Source: Flavobacterium sp. UBA7680
GTDB taxonomy: Bacteria > Bacteroidota > Bacteroidia > Flavobacteriales > Flavobacteriaceae
NCBI RefSeq assembly: GCF_002482975.1
Contig: NZ_DLHA01000029.1
Location: 98,624-162,623 of the forward strand
Direction of reading: 5' to 3'
Length of the DNA stretch: 64,000 bases
Shown: in pieces, positions 50,845 to 60,276 of the stretch
How positions within the stretch are numbered: position 1 is the stretch's first letter
Layout: every line of letters begins with the position of its first letter
The notes under the pieces: generated by a model
The model's input: the letters and a program-made list of their open reading frames with translations, nothing else
Told to the model about the DNA's origin: nothing
Database searches by the model: none
Program-made: the position numbers and the translations under genes

Positions 50845-52488
50845 ATGGCTTTAAACACAACAAACCCAACCGGGACTGAAGCGTGGAAAAATCTGCAAAA
50901 CCACTATAACGCAATTCACGGAACTACGATACAGGAATTATTTCAACAAGACAATGCGCGTGCTGAAAAGTTCAACTTACAATGGAATGATTTTTTAGTT
51001 GATTATTCTAAAAACAATATTACTCCAGAAACGCTTTCTCTTTTATTAGAATTAGCAAATTCTATTGGATTAAAAGATGCAATTGCACAATATTTTGGAG
51101 GAGAATTAATCAATCAAACTGAAAACAGAGCCGTTTTACACACCGCTTTGCGTGCTCCGGAATCGGCAGTAATTAAAGTTGATGGAGAAAATGTAATTCC
51201 AGAAGTTTATGAAGTAAAAAATAAAATCAAAAACTTTACAAGCGAAGTTATTTCGGGAGAGAGAAAAGGTTTTACAGGAAAAGCTTTTACTGATATTGTA
51301 AATATTGGAATTGGAGGTTCTGATCTTGGTCCGGTTATGGCGGTTGAAGCTTTACAATTTTATAAAAATCACCTGAACACGCATTTCGTTTCGAATGTTG
51401 ATGGTGATCACGTAAACGAGATCATTAAAAAACTAAATCCTGAAACAACATTATTTTTAATTGTTTCTAAAACTTTTACAACTCAGGAAACTTTATCAAA
51501 CTCTGAAACTATCAGAGAATGGTTTTTGAAATCAGCAAAACAGGAAGATGTGGCAAAACACTTTGTGGCGGTTTCAACTAATATTCAAAAAGTGACTGAA
51601 TTCGGAATTAATCCAGACAACGTTTTCCCGATGTGGGACTGGGTTGGAGGAAGATTTTCTCTTTGGAGCGCTGTTGGTTTAAGTATTGCTTTGGCAATTG
51701 GTTTTGATAATTACAACCAATTATTAGTTGGAGCAAATGAAACAGACGAACATTTTAAATCGACTGAATTTGACCAAAACATTCCGGTAATTTTAGCTTT
51801 GTTAAGCGTTTGGTATAACAATTTCTTTGGTGCCGAAAGTGAAGCTTTGATTCCGTACACACAATATTTATCAAAATTAGCTCCGTATTTGCAGCAGGCA
51901 ACTATGGAAAGTAACGGAAAAAGTGTTGGCCGCGACGGAAAACCGGTTAATTACCAAACCGGAACAATTATTTGGGGAGAGCCGGGAACAAATTCACAGC
52001 ACGCTTTTTTCCAATTAATTCACCAAGGAACAAAAATAATCCCAACAGATTTTATTGGATTTGTAAAACCACTTTACGGAAACGAAGATCACCATAACAA
52101 ATTAATGTCAAACTTTTTTGCTCAAACTGAAGCTTTATTAAATGGAAAAACGGAAGCTCAGGTTCAGGCAGAATTTGACAAACAAGGTTTATCTGCAGAC
52201 AAAGCTTCTTATTTACGACCATTTAAAGTTTTCACCGGAAACAAACCAACCAATACAATTTTGATTCAAAAATTAACTCCTAAATCATTAGGTTCATTAA
52301 TTGCTTTATACGAACACAAGATTTTTGTTCAGGGTGTTATCTGGAACATTTTTAGTTTTGACCAATGGGGAGTTGAATTAGGAAAACAATTGGCAAATTC
52401 AATTTTAGAAGAGATTAACTCTAAAACTGTTAAAAATCATGACAGCTCAACTTCATTTTTGTTAAACCACTTCTTGAAGAATAAATAA
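50845..52488 (+). CDS. pgi: Glucose-6-phosphate isomerase
   Basis: The 547-residue product interconverts glucose 6-phosphate and fructose 6-phosphate. Family blocks: NIGIGGSDLGPVM, SKTFTTQETLSN, VGGRFSLWSAVGLSIA, MESNGKSVGRDGKPV, GEPGTNSQHAFFQLIHQGTKIIPTDF and VWNIFSFDQWGVELGK, all intact. Length is that of the long bacterial and eukaryotic type. Monocistronic, with a terminator at 52521. Confidence 0.97.
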   Translation: MALNTTNPTGTEAWKNLQNHYNAIHGTTIQELFQQDNARAEKFNLQWNDFLVDYSKNNITPETLSLLLELANSIGLKDAIAQYFGGELINQTENRAVLHTALRAPESAVIKVDGENVIPEVYEVKNKIKNFTSEVISGERKGFTGKAFTDIVNIGIGGSDLGPVMAVEALQFYKNHLNTHFVSNVDGDHVNEIIKKLNPETTLFLIVSKTFTTQETLSNSETIREWFLKSAKQEDVAKHFVAVSTNIQKVTEFGINPDNVFPMWDWVGGRFSLWSAVGLSIALAIGFDNYNQLLVGANETDEHFKSTEFDQNIPVILALLSVWYNNFFGAESEALIPYTQYLSKLAPYLQQATMESNGKSVGRDGKPVNYQTGTIIWGEPGTNSQHAFFQLIHQGTKIIPTDFIGFVKPLYGNEDHHNKLMSNFFAQTEALLNGKTEAQVQAEFDKQGLSADKASYLRPFKVFTGNKPTNTILIQKLTPKSLGSLIALYEHKIFVQGVIWNIFSFDQWGVELGKQLANSILEEINSKTVKNHDSSTSFLLNHFLKNK

Positions 52489-52520
52489 GAAGAATAGCGA
52501 ACATTTTTCTTAACAATCTG

Positions 52521-52556
52521 AAACGCCTTGATTTATAAAAATTAAGGCGTTTTTTC
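52521..52556 (+). terminator. Terminator of pgi
   Basis: AAACGCCTT (52521-52529) pairs with AAGGCGTTT (52544-52552), T run to 52555. The rest of the gap to 52809 is AT-rich without further gene. Confidence 0.85.
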
Positions 52557-52776
52557 GTATAAATCAACCATACATCATCTGTTTTTTACGAATAATTGCA
52601 AGTATAGCGCTACAACATCAATTGAAATATTATTATTTTAACAAAATACAAGTATTAAAATTCAATAAACTGTTGTTTTATTTAAAGAAAAAAGAAAATT
52701 TCATTTTAATGTGCAGCACAAACCGTAAAACTTATTTTTCTTAACATTTTGATAACATTATCTGATTTAATTGTTA

Positions 52777-52784
52777 TAATTTTG
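52777..52784 (+). promoter_or_regulatory. -7 element for the TonB receptor gene
   Basis: TAATTTTG matches TAnnTTTG, 25 bases before ATG 52810; TTG at 52749-52751, 25 bases upstream. Confidence 0.55.
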
Positions 52785-52809
52785 CCAAAAACAATAAACT
52801 CAAGAACAA

Positions 52810-55554
52810 ATGAAGAAAATGAAAAATTGGTTACTTACTGGACTATTTTTTATGATAGTTTCAACCGTATTTTCTCAAGGAAAAATTACTGGTACTGTTA
52901 CAGATGGTACTGGTTCATTACCAGGGGCTAACGTTTTGATCAAAGGATCTAGCGCTGCCACTTCAACAGATTTTGATGGTAAATTCACTATCGAATCTGC
53001 AACAAGTACGGGAGAAATCGTTATCTCTTACTTAGGTTATCAAAGCCAAACTGTAAAATTTACTGTAAATGGTTCTACAAACTTAGGAACAATCGTTTTA
53101 GCTTCTAATTCAAACGAATTAAGTGAAATCGTTGTAAAAAGTACTACTGTAGATATTGCGAAAGACAGAAAAACACCTGTTGCAGTTTCTACAATTAAAG
53201 CAGCTGAAATTCAGGCGAAATTAGGAAATCAAGAGATTCCTGAAATGTTAAAAAGCACTCCATCTGTTTACGTAACTAAATCTGGTGGTGGTTTTGGAGA
53301 TTCAAGAATTACAGTTCGTGGATTTAGCCAAAATAACGTTGCCGTAATGGTAAACGGTATGCCGGTTAACGATATGGAAAACGGAGCTGTATACTGGAGT
53401 AACTGGGCAGGTTTATCTGACGTTACTTCTTTCATTCAAGTACAAAGAGGTTTAGGATCTTCAAAATTAGCTATTGCTTCTGTTGGAGGTACTATGAACT
53501 ACGTAACCAAAGCTTCAGATTTGAAACAAGGCGGTACTGTTGGTACTTCTTTTGGTAACGATAATTTCTTCAAATCTAACGTTTCTTACAATACAGGAAA
53601 ATTAGACAGCGGATTCTCTGCTTCTGTTTTATATAGCCACACACAAGGTGATGGATACGTTGATGGAACTAAATTTAACGGAGATAACTACTATGTAGCT
53701 CTTGGTTATACTACAAAAAATAACAAGCACGATTTCCAATTTACGGTTACTGGTGCTCCACAATGGCACGATCAAAGATCTACATTTATTACTATAGCTC
53801 AATACCAAAAATATGGTACAGAGTCTGATCCAAACATTAAATATAACTCTGATTGGGGTTATAAAAATGGAGAATCATTTAATATGGTAAGAAACTACTA
53901 CCACAAGCCAGTTATTTCATTAAACTATGATTGGAACATTAACGAAACTTCGAAATTATCTACTGTAGCTTACGTTTCTTTTGGACGTGGAGGAGGTTCT
54001 AGAGGAGCTGGTGGTATTAGAGGTTTTAACTATGCCAATAACGCATTCAGAACTGCAGACGGTTTAGTTGATTTTGACAAAATTGTTGCTTACAACTCAG
54101 GACAAACAACAAACATCAATGGTATTAATTACACTCGTACAACTAACGGTACAAGCGGACAATTCCAAAACAGTTCTGCTACTGGAAGTTTAACAAACTC
54201 TACAACTGGTATTTCTCAAATTTCATCAGTTAACTCTCATAACTGGTACGGTGCAATTGTTAACTTCAACAAAAAATTCTCTGATCATTTAACTTGGGAT
54301 TTAGGAGTTGACGTTAGAGGATACAAAGGTCTTCACTATCAAAACATAAACAACTTATTAGGAGCTAATGCTTACATTGATAACTTTGATGTAAACAATC
54401 CAAACAGAGTTTTAACAAACACATATTCTACATACGCTTCTTGGAATGTATTTAAAGATACTGACAAAGAAGAAAAAATCAACTTCAACAATGATGGCGA
54501 TGTAAGATGGTATGGTGGATTTACTCAATTAGAGTATTCTACAGATAAATTTACTGCATTCGTGCAAGGAGCACTTTCTCAGCAAGGATTCAAAAGAGTT
54601 GATTATTTCAAATATCAAGCTGGAACTCCGTTGGCAAGTACTGATTACGAGAACATCTTAGGTGGTAACGTAAAAGGTGGTGTTAACTACAACATCAACG
54701 AGCACCATAACGTTTTTGTTAACTCAGGATACTACTCAAAACAACCATTCTTTAATGCTGTTTACCCAAACAACGCTTCATTAGTAAACGGTAACTTAAC
54801 AAATGAGAAAATCTTCGGTATTGAAGCTGGTTATGGCTTACGTACACAAATGTTTACTGCAAACTTAAACTTTTACCGTACTTCATGGAAAGACAGATAC
54901 CAAAGACAAAATGACGGAGCTGCTGACAACCCTGGAGGTTACTTTGATTTCGCTGGAATTACAGAAATTCACTCAGGTATCGAGTTTGACGCTACTGCAA
55001 AAATTATTGACAAACTTACTCTTACTGGAATGTTTTCTATTGGAGATTGGAAATATGACGGAACAAGTACAAGTAATCGTTACGATTCAGGAAACAATCC
55101 TATCGGTGGAGGAACTCCTATAACATTATACCTTGACGGTGTAAGAGTTGGGGATGCTGCTCAAACAACTGCAGCGTTAGGAGCAATTTACGAAATCCTA
55201 CCTCGTTTTACTGTTGATGCAAACTATTTCTACAATGATAAGTTATATGCTGCAATTTCTCCAGGAAACTTTACTTCTGCAACTAACAGAGGGTCATTAC
55301 AATTACCTTCTTATGGTACAGCTGATGCTGGATTATCTTACAAATGGTTAGTTGGTAAAAACAAAGACAACTCAGTAGGTTTCAGATTAAACGTTAACAA
55401 CGTTTTTGATTACACTTACATTGCTGAAGCTAAAACAAATATATTTGCAGCTGATGTTCCTACTGTTCCAACATACAAAGGTATTGCTACTACAAACCAA
55501 GTATACTTCGGTTTCGGTAGAACTTGGAACTTTGCACTACGTTACGATTTCTAA
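52810..55554 (+). CDS. TonB-dependent outer-membrane receptor
   Basis: The 914-residue product has a signal peptide (NWLLTGLFFMIVSTVFSQG), a carboxypeptidase-regulatory-like domain (KITGTVTDGTGSLPGANVLIKGSSAATSTDFDGKFTIES), a plug domain (PEMLKSTPSVYVTKSGGGFGDSRITVRGFSQNNVAVMVNGMPVNDMENG) and a 22-strand barrel ending in NFALRYDF. The TonB box is not evident. The extension is typical of Bacteroidota SusC-like receptors, yet no SusD follows, so it is not a classical glycan PUL pair. Codon use leans to frequent codons (GGT, AAC), which suggests strong expression. Substrate unknown. Confidence 0.93.
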   Translation: MKKMKNWLLTGLFFMIVSTVFSQGKITGTVTDGTGSLPGANVLIKGSSAATSTDFDGKFTIESATSTGEIVISYLGYQSQTVKFTVNGSTNLGTIVLASNSNELSEIVVKSTTVDIAKDRKTPVAVSTIKAAEIQAKLGNQEIPEMLKSTPSVYVTKSGGGFGDSRITVRGFSQNNVAVMVNGMPVNDMENGAVYWSNWAGLSDVTSFIQVQRGLGSSKLAIASVGGTMNYVTKASDLKQGGTVGTSFGNDNFFKSNVSYNTGKLDSGFSASVLYSHTQGDGYVDGTKFNGDNYYVALGYTTKNNKHDFQFTVTGAPQWHDQRSTFITIAQYQKYGTESDPNIKYNSDWGYKNGESFNMVRNYYHKPVISLNYDWNINETSKLSTVAYVSFGRGGGSRGAGGIRGFNYANNAFRTADGLVDFDKIVAYNSGQTTNINGINYTRTTNGTSGQFQNSSATGSLTNSTTGISQISSVNSHNWYGAIVNFNKKFSDHLTWDLGVDVRGYKGLHYQNINNLLGANAYIDNFDVNNPNRVLTNTYSTYASWNVFKDTDKEEKINFNNDGDVRWYGGFTQLEYSTDKFTAFVQGALSQQGFKRVDYFKYQAGTPLASTDYENILGGNVKGGVNYNINEHHNVFVNSGYYSKQPFFNAVYPNNASLVNGNLTNEKIFGIEAGYGLRTQMFTANLNFYRTSWKDRYQRQNDGAADNPGGYFDFAGITEIHSGIEFDATAKIIDKLTLTGMFSIGDWKYDGTSTSNRYDSGNNPIGGGTPITLYLDGVRVGDAAQTTAALGAIYEILPRFTVDANYFYNDKLYAAISPGNFTSATNRGSLQLPSYGTADAGLSYKWLVGKNKDNSVGFRLNVNNVFDYTYIAEAKTNIFAADVPTVPTYKGIATTNQVYFGFGRTWNFALRYDF

Positions 55555-55580
55555 TATTTAGAATCTAAATAAATATCTAA

Positions 55581-55618
55581 AGCGGCATTGACTTTTAAGT
55601 TTAATGCCGCTTTTTTTT
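55581..55618 (+). terminator. Terminator of the TonB receptor gene
   Basis: AGCGGCATT (55581-55589) pairs with AATGCCGCT (55603-55611), followed by T run to 55618. Confidence 0.9.
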
Positions 55619-55630
55619 GACCAATTTTGC

Positions 55631-55638
55631 TATATTTG
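55631..55638 (+). promoter_or_regulatory. -7 element for the 55662 gene
   Basis: TATATTTG, 23 bases before ATG 55662. Confidence 0.5.
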
Positions 55639-55661
55639 TTTTTAACAAAAAAACACAGTTT

Positions 55662-56084
55662 ATGTATCATTTTATTCAAAAGCTTCATTCTGGCTGGGCA
55701 TATCTAGCTTTACTGCTTTTATTGTTTGCAGTAATAAACGCTGTTATTGGCTTGACTTCTAAAAAAGAATTTACAGCGAAAGACCGCAAAATATCTTTGT
55801 TTGCCTTAATTGGAACGCATACACAATTATTGATTGGATTAATCCTTTATTTTGTATCTCCATTAGGAAAAGATTCTTTTGGCCAAATGTCTAATGCCGC
55901 ATTAAGATTAACATCATTAGAGCATCCTCTTATTAACCTAATTGCTATAGTGTTAGTTACTATTGGATGGTCAAAGCATAAAAAATTAATTAATAGTGAG
56001 GCTAAACATAAAACCTTTGCTATTTATTACGGATTAGGATTAATCCTTATTTTAAGTAGAATTCCGTGGAGCCTTTGGTTCTAA
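55662..56084 (+). CDS. Small four-span membrane protein, possibly heme-binding
   Basis: Start at ATG 55662 (140 residues), after the -7 element; the frame is open upstream but overlaps the promoter. Four hydrophobic helices are visible (WAYLALLLLLFAVINAVIGL; ISLFALIGTHTQLLIGLILYFV; HPLINLIAIVLVTIGW; FAIYYGLGLILILSRIPW). Histidines in LHSGW, GTHTQ and LEHPL are placed like heme ligands in cytochrome b561-type proteins; similar flavobacterial proteins are sometimes called cytochrome b. Heme binding is unproven. Confidence 0.7.
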   Translation: MYHFIQKLHSGWAYLALLLLLFAVINAVIGLTSKKEFTAKDRKISLFALIGTHTQLLIGLILYFVSPLGKDSFGQMSNAALRLTSLEHPLINLIAIVLVTIGWSKHKKLINSEAKHKTFAIYYGLGLILILSRIPWSLWF

Positions 56085-56096
56085 AAAATACCAATT

Positions 56097-56123
56097 AAAG
56101 CCCTTCAAAAAAGGGCTTTTTTT
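56097..56123 (+). terminator. Terminator of the 55662 gene
   Basis: AAAGCCCTT (56097-56105) pairs with AAGGGCTTT (56111-56119), T run to 56123. Confidence 0.9.
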
Positions 56124-56175
56124 ATCTCGGCATATTATTTGTACAAACTCCCCAAGTCTGAAAAAAAAATAAACC

Positions 56176-56664
56176 ATGAGTAAAAAAAACTTTATACTTA
56201 CCGCATTTGCAATAACTTTTTTGAGTTGTTTTACCTACGTAATAAGTCAAACAAAGCCAGTAATTGATCCCAAAGTACCTCAAGACACTGTAAAAAATGC
56301 CAGACCAAACATTATTGCAATACCAACCGATTCTGTATTTACAGACAACGGTTTAAAATTAAAACTATACAAAAAAACGGCACATGCTTCCTACTATGCA
56401 GACCGTTTTAATGGTAGAAAAACAGCTGACGGCAGCAGATTTAACAACAACAAATACACCGCCGCACACAAGAAACTTCCCTTTGGAACAAGAGTTAAAG
56501 TAACAAATGAAGCAAACGGAAAATTTGTAATTGTAAAAATAACGGATCGCGGCCCATTTGTAAAAACCCGCGAAATAGATCTTTCAAAACGAGCTTTTAT
56601 GGAAATCACAAAGCACAAAGGTGCCGGAGCTATGAAAGTAACAATCGAAAGAATAATAGAATAA
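56176..56664 (+). CDS. RlpA-like double-psi beta-barrel protein
   Basis: The 162-residue product has a signal segment (NFILTAFAITFLSCFTYVISQ), possibly a lipobox at FLSC, and a RlpA-type barrel: ASYYADRFNGRKTADGSRFNNNKYTAAHKKLPFGTRVKVTN and VKITDRGPFVKTREIDLSKRAF. The catalytic-type Asp (TDRGP) and the Y/H positions agree with lytic transglycosylase members that trim denuded glycan strands at septa. The SPOR domain of longer RlpA proteins is missing, as in other short members. Confidence 0.9.
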   Translation: MSKKNFILTAFAITFLSCFTYVISQTKPVIDPKVPQDTVKNARPNIIAIPTDSVFTDNGLKLKLYKKTAHASYYADRFNGRKTADGSRFNNNKYTAAHKKLPFGTRVKVTNEANGKFVIVKITDRGPFVKTREIDLSKRAFMEITKHKGAGAMKVTIERIIE

Positions 56665-56707
56665 AAAAAATCCCGTTCTGAAATTTCAGAACGGGATTTT
56701 TCATTTT
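56664..56707. terminator. Bidirectional perfect terminator
   Basis: A 34-base perfect palindrome (56667-56700; arm AAAATCCCGTTCTGAAA) with an A run on the left and a T run on the right. It serves the RlpA-like and DinB-like genes. Confidence 0.92.
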
Positions 56708-57162
56708 TAGATAAATTTCTTAATGCCCATTATAATTCCGGTATGAATTCCTTCGTGATAACTTACGAAATCTAATGCATCCTGAACATTTTTGAGATCA
56801 AAACCCATACTGGTCGTGTATTGATTATAATTAGTAAAAACATTATCATTATAATCTTTTTCTGTTTGAAGTAAAGTTTGGGTAAGCAAATCTCTAATCT
56901 CATTCACTTCTTCCTGCAAAACATCTACTTCCGGTTTTGTTCCTTTTGAATATTTGGCAATAAGTTCATCTGAAACCTGCAAAGGCAGACCTGATAATTT
57001 ATATACTAAAATTTGCTGCGAAGCGATACAATGTCCGATGTTCCAAATCAAATTATTTTTAAATCCGTCTGGGATTTTATTTAATTGTTCCAATGAATGA
57101 TGGTCTAAAATTTTTACAAGGATTTCCCTAATAGTCTTTTGGGTTTCAAAAACTGAACTCAT
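56707..57162 (-). CDS. DinB-family protein
   Basis: The 151-residue product fits the DinB/YfiT four-helix family with three metal-binding histidines: IWNIGHCIASQQ (His near 43), VSYHEGIHTGIIMG (two His near 137 and 141). The family holds thiol transferases and proteins of unknown role. It runs against the RlpA-like gene and shares its terminator; it is divergent from the ArsC-like gene by 78 bases. Confidence 0.88.
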   Translation of the reverse strand: MSSVFETQKTIREILVKILDHHSLEQLNKIPDGFKNNLIWNIGHCIASQQILVYKLSGLPLQVSDELIAKYSKGTKPEVDVLQEEVNEIRDLLTQTLLQTEKDYNDNVFTNYNQYTTSMGFDLKNVQDALDFVSYHEGIHTGIIMGIKKFI

Positions 57163-57240
57163 AATTTTATTTTTTTCTAAAATTAGACAATTTTAAGTTT
57201 CAAATGAATTTTCTTTGTACTCTAACAAATTCGAAAAAAC

Positions 57241-57588
57241 ATGAACAAAATATATTATTTAGCATCTTGCGACACTTGCCGTAAAATCATCAAAAGTCTT
57301 CCGAAAAACAATCTAGTTTTTCACGATATTAAACAAGATCCAATTACAGAAGCTGAATTAGGAGAAATGTATAAACTTTCTGGAAGTTACGAAGCTTTAT
57401 TCAGCAGAAAAGCACAGCTATACAAATCAATGGATTTAAAAAACAAATCGCTGACCGAAGCTGATTTTAAAAAATACATTTTAGAACATTATACATTTTT
57501 AAGCCGCCCGGTTTTTATTATTGATGGCAAAATTTACATTGGCAACAGTCAAAAAAATGTAGCGGAAGTTATTCAGGCTTTGAGTTAG
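57241..57588 (+). CDS. ArsC/Spx-family protein
   Basis: The 115-residue product has a thioredoxin-like fold with LASCDTCRKIIK (Cys-x2-Cys, residues about 9-12) and LSRPVFIIDGKIYIGNS (conserved cis-Pro region). The family contains glutaredoxin-dependent arsenate reductases and Spx regulators. The CxxC form and size point to the arsenate-reductase-like group; no ars genes are nearby, so arsenate reduction is unproven. Confidence 0.88.
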   Translation: MNKIYYLASCDTCRKIIKSLPKNNLVFHDIKQDPITEAELGEMYKLSGSYEALFSRKAQLYKSMDLKNKSLTEADFKKYILEHYTFLSRPVFIIDGKIYIGNSQKNVAEVIQALS

Positions 57589-57593
57589 TTTTT

Positions 57594-57694
57594 TTTGCCG
57601 CTAATTTCACGAATTTCCACGAATTTCATTTAAGCTTATTAAGTCTACAAACTGCAAAATTCATTTGTGAGAATTCGTGAAATTCGTGGCAGAA
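57594..57694. repeat. Inverted CACGAATTTC-type repeat
   Basis: TTTCACGAATTTCCACGAAT (57605-57624) and a near complement, GAATTCGTGAAATTCGTGGC (57670-57689), form an imperfect inverted repeat of about 20 bases. A degenerate phrase family of this lineage. Confidence 0.6.
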
Positions 57695-57759
57695 AAACTT
57701 TAAATCCTGATATCCCTTACAGAATAGTATTTTACATCATAACACTGCAAACTTTTATT

Positions 57760-57767
57760 TATCTTTG
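57760..57767 (+). promoter_or_regulatory. -7 element for yicC
   Basis: TATCTTTG, 19 bases before ATG 57787. Confidence 0.5.
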
Positions 57768-57786
57768 CGCCTTTATACTCAATTAT

Positions 57787-58647
57787 ATGATACAATCTAT
57801 GACAGGGTTTGGCAAAGCTTCTTTGCAATTGCCTACAAAAAAAATCACAGTCGAAGTAAAATCCTTAAACAGTAAAGGTTTAGATTTAAACGTAAGAATG
57901 CCATCGGTTTACCGTGAAATGGAATTAGGTTTAAGAACCCAAATCTCAACCAGACTTGAAAGAGGAAAAATTGATTTTGCAATTTACATTGAAAGTACTG
58001 CAGAACAAACTTCGACGAAAGTAAATGTGCCTGTTGTGAAAAATTATATAGCACAATTGAGAGAGGTTTATGCTGACGCTGATGAAACTGAATTAATGAA
58101 AATGGCGGTTCGTATGCCAGACACATTAAAAACAGAACGCGAAGAAATCGATGAAAACGATTGGGAGCAAATTCAGGTTATTATTGACGAGGCTTTACAA
58201 AACATTTTAAGTTTCAGAAAAGACGAAGGGGAATCTCTTGAAAAAGAATTTAATCTTCGAATTGGAAACATCCGTCAATATATGAATGATGCTTTGGCTC
58301 TTGATCCAGAACGTGTTCAGGCTATTAAAGATCGTTTACAGACCGCAATTGCAGAATTACAGGTTAATGTTGATGAAAATCGTTTCGAACAGGAATTGAT
58401 CTACTATCTTGAAAAATTAGATATTACCGAAGAAAAAGTTCGTTTAACGAATCACTTAGACTATTTCATCGAAACTTTAGGAGGAAGCGAAGCAAATGGC
58501 CGAAAATTAGGTTTCATTACTCAGGAAATGGGTCGTGAAATTAATACAATGGGTTCAAAATCAAATCATGCACAAATGCAAAAGTTAGTTGTGATGATGA
58601 AAGATGAATTGGAAAAGATTAAAGAACAGGTTTTGAATGTTTTGTAA
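57787..58647 (+). CDS. YicC-family endoribonuclease-like protein
   Basis: Start at ATG 57787 (286 residues): IQSMTGFGKA is the universal YicC opening, and the upstream frame runs through repeat DNA. The N-terminal domain (SMTGFGKASL...VEVKSLNSKGLDLNVRMP) and the C-terminal DUF1732 (KLGFITQEMGREINTMGSKSNHAQMQKLVVMMKDELEKIKEQVLNV) are complete. E. coli YicC acts in RNA turnover. It precedes gmk, as in many bacteria, with a small gene between them. Confidence 0.95.
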   Translation: MIQSMTGFGKASLQLPTKKITVEVKSLNSKGLDLNVRMPSVYREMELGLRTQISTRLERGKIDFAIYIESTAEQTSTKVNVPVVKNYIAQLREVYADADETELMKMAVRMPDTLKTEREEIDENDWEQIQVIIDEALQNILSFRKDEGESLEKEFNLRIGNIRQYMNDALALDPERVQAIKDRLQTAIAELQVNVDENRFEQELIYYLEKLDITEEKVRLTNHLDYFIETLGGSEANGRKLGFITQEMGREINTMGSKSNHAQMQKLVVMMKDELEKIKEQVLNVL

Positions 58648-58675
58648 TTGAACCTATTTTTTTGAAATATCAAAA

Positions 58676-58930
58676 ATGAAAATAGAAAAAGGTACCATAA
58701 TAAAGCTGAAGTCATTTTTAGGAACCTTAAATTCTAAAAATAAAATTAAAAATGATAATGATTATTGGAAACTAATTGGAGAAAAAGGAAGAGTAATTAA
58801 TGACGTTGAAGCTACTGAAGAAAGGGTTTTAATATTATTTGATAAAAATCTAAATGATTTTAAAGTTGCAAACCATAATCCGATTCAGAATTCATTATGG
58901 ATTAAAAAAACAGATTTAGAAATACTATAA
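58676..58930 (+). CDS. Small hypothetical protein between yicC and gmk
   Basis: The 84-residue product opens with KIEKGTIIKLKSFLG and contains GEKGRVINDVEATEERVLILFDKNLNDFKV, a pattern of short strands like an SH3-type barrel (compare small proteins with KGT.VKL starts). No family recognised. Codon use is very AT-rich, and the position between two conserved genes hints at an inserted gene. Separated from gmk by 65 bases. Confidence 0.6.
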   Translation: MKIEKGTIIKLKSFLGTLNSKNKIKNDNDYWKLIGEKGRVINDVEATEERVLILFDKNLNDFKVANHNPIQNSLWIKKTDLEIL

Positions 58931-58995
58931 CCACTTCTGTACAAGTACATCAAAAAAGCTTAAAGCATATTGCTTAGAGCCTAAAGCATAAATTA

Positions 58996-59568
58996 ATGAA
59001 CAAAGGAAAATTAATTGTTTTTTCGGCGCCTTCGGGATCGGGAAAAACAACTATAGTAAAACATTTATTAGGACAAGAAGATTTAAATCTTGAATTTTCG
59101 ATCTCAGCGGCATCACGTGATCCGCGCGGTGAGGAAGTCCACGGAAAAGATTATTATTTTATTTCACTGGAAGAATTCAAAAAACATATTAAAGCTGAAG
59201 ATTTTCTGGAATGGGAAGAAGTTTACCGCGATAACTTTTACGGTACGTTAAAATCTGAAATTGAAAGAATCTGGGCTTTAGGGAAAAATGTAATTTTTGA
59301 CATTGATGTTGCAGGTGGTTTACGTATTAAACATAAATTTCCGGAACAAACTTTAGCTGTTTTTGTAAAACCTCCAAGTGTAGACGAACTTAAACGCCGC
59401 TTAAAAGAGCGTTCTACAGAAAGCGACGATAAAATCAATATGCGTATTGCAAAAGCGTCTGTAGAATTAGCCACTGCGCCACAATTTGACGTGATTATCA
59501 AAAACTATGATTTACCAGTTGCTTTAGAAGAAGCGCATCAATTGGTTAAGGATTTTGTAAATAAGTAA
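58996..59568 (+). CDS. gmk: Guanylate kinase
   Basis: The 190-residue product phosphorylates GMP to GDP with ATP. It has the P-loop SAPSGSGKTTIVKHLL, the GMP-binding region SAASRDPRGEEVHGKDYYFIS, FLEWEEVYRDNFYGT and the lid region ERSTESDDKINMRIAKA. All residues for catalysis look intact. Confidence 0.97.
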   Translation: MNKGKLIVFSAPSGSGKTTIVKHLLGQEDLNLEFSISAASRDPRGEEVHGKDYYFISLEEFKKHIKAEDFLEWEEVYRDNFYGTLKSEIERIWALGKNVIFDIDVAGGLRIKHKFPEQTLAVFVKPPSVDELKRRLKERSTESDDKINMRIAKASVELATAPQFDVIIKNYDLPVALEEAHQLVKDFVNK

Positions 59569-59678
59569 TTTTATTCCGCAGAGATTCACAAAGAAAAAAT
59601 CACAGAGATTCGCAGAGTTCTAATTAAACTTTGCGAATCTTTGTGTTATCTTAGCGAATCTCTGAGAAACTCTAAAAA
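59569..59678. repeat. CAGAGATTCGCAGAG-type degenerate repeat
   Basis: AGAGATTCACAAAG (59579), CAGAGATTCGCAGAG (59602) and the inverted TTGCGAATCTTTGTG (59630) and TAGCGAATCTCTGAG (59651) form nested inverted phrases between gmk and nadD. Confidence 0.6.
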
Positions 59679-60260
59679 ATGAAAATAGGTCTTTATTTCG
59701 GAACATACAATCCTATTCATGTTGGTCATTTGATCATTGCCAATCACATGGCTGAGTTTGCAGATTTAGATCAGATTTGGATGGTGGTTACGCCTCATAA
59801 TCCATTAAAAAAGAAAGCCACTTTGCTTGATGATCATCATCGATTGCAAATGGTTTATCTGGCAACTGAGGATTATCCGAAAATCAAACCTTCAGATATT
59901 GAGTTTAAGTTACCTCAGCCGAATTATACCGTAATTACTTTAGCACATTTACAAGAAAAACATCCCAATCATGAATTTTCTTTGATTATGGGCGAAGACA
60001 ATCTGAAAACGTTTCATAAATGGAGAAACTACGAAGTGATTCTTGAAAATCATGATATTTATGTTTATCCGAGAATTTCTGATGAACCTGAAAATACAGA
60101 ATTAAAATCACACCCAAAAATTCATGTAATTGATGCCCCAATTGTAGAGATTTCTTCCACTTTTATTCGAAACAGCATCAAAGAAGGCAAAAATATTCAG
60201 CCTTTGTTACCGCTGAAGGTTTGGGAGTATATTGATCATAATAATTTTTATAAAAAGTAA
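59679..60260 (+). CDS. nadD: Nicotinate-nucleotide adenylyltransferase
   Basis: The 193-residue product makes NaAD from NaMN and ATP (some members also act on NMN). The fold's first motif GTYNPIHVGHL, MGEDNLKTFHKWRNYEVIL and the end motif ISSTFIRNSI are intact. It converges with the NAMPT operon, whose product is NMN or NaMN, the possible substrate of this enzyme. Terminated by the hairpin at 60282. Confidence 0.96.
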   Translation: MKIGLYFGTYNPIHVGHLIIANHMAEFADLDQIWMVVTPHNPLKKKATLLDDHHRLQMVYLATEDYPKIKPSDIEFKLPQPNYTVITLAHLQEKHPNHEFSLIMGEDNLKTFHKWRNYEVILENHDIYVYPRISDEPENTELKSHPKIHVIDAPIVEISSTFIRNSIKEGKNIQPLLPLKVWEYIDHNNFYKK

Positions 60261-60276
60261 AGATTATCAAATTTTA

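Noticed and set aside
57667..57786. N-terminal extension of YicC
   Set aside because: The frame runs through the CACGAATTTC repeat; YicC proteins start with MIQSMTGFGK-like residues at 57787.
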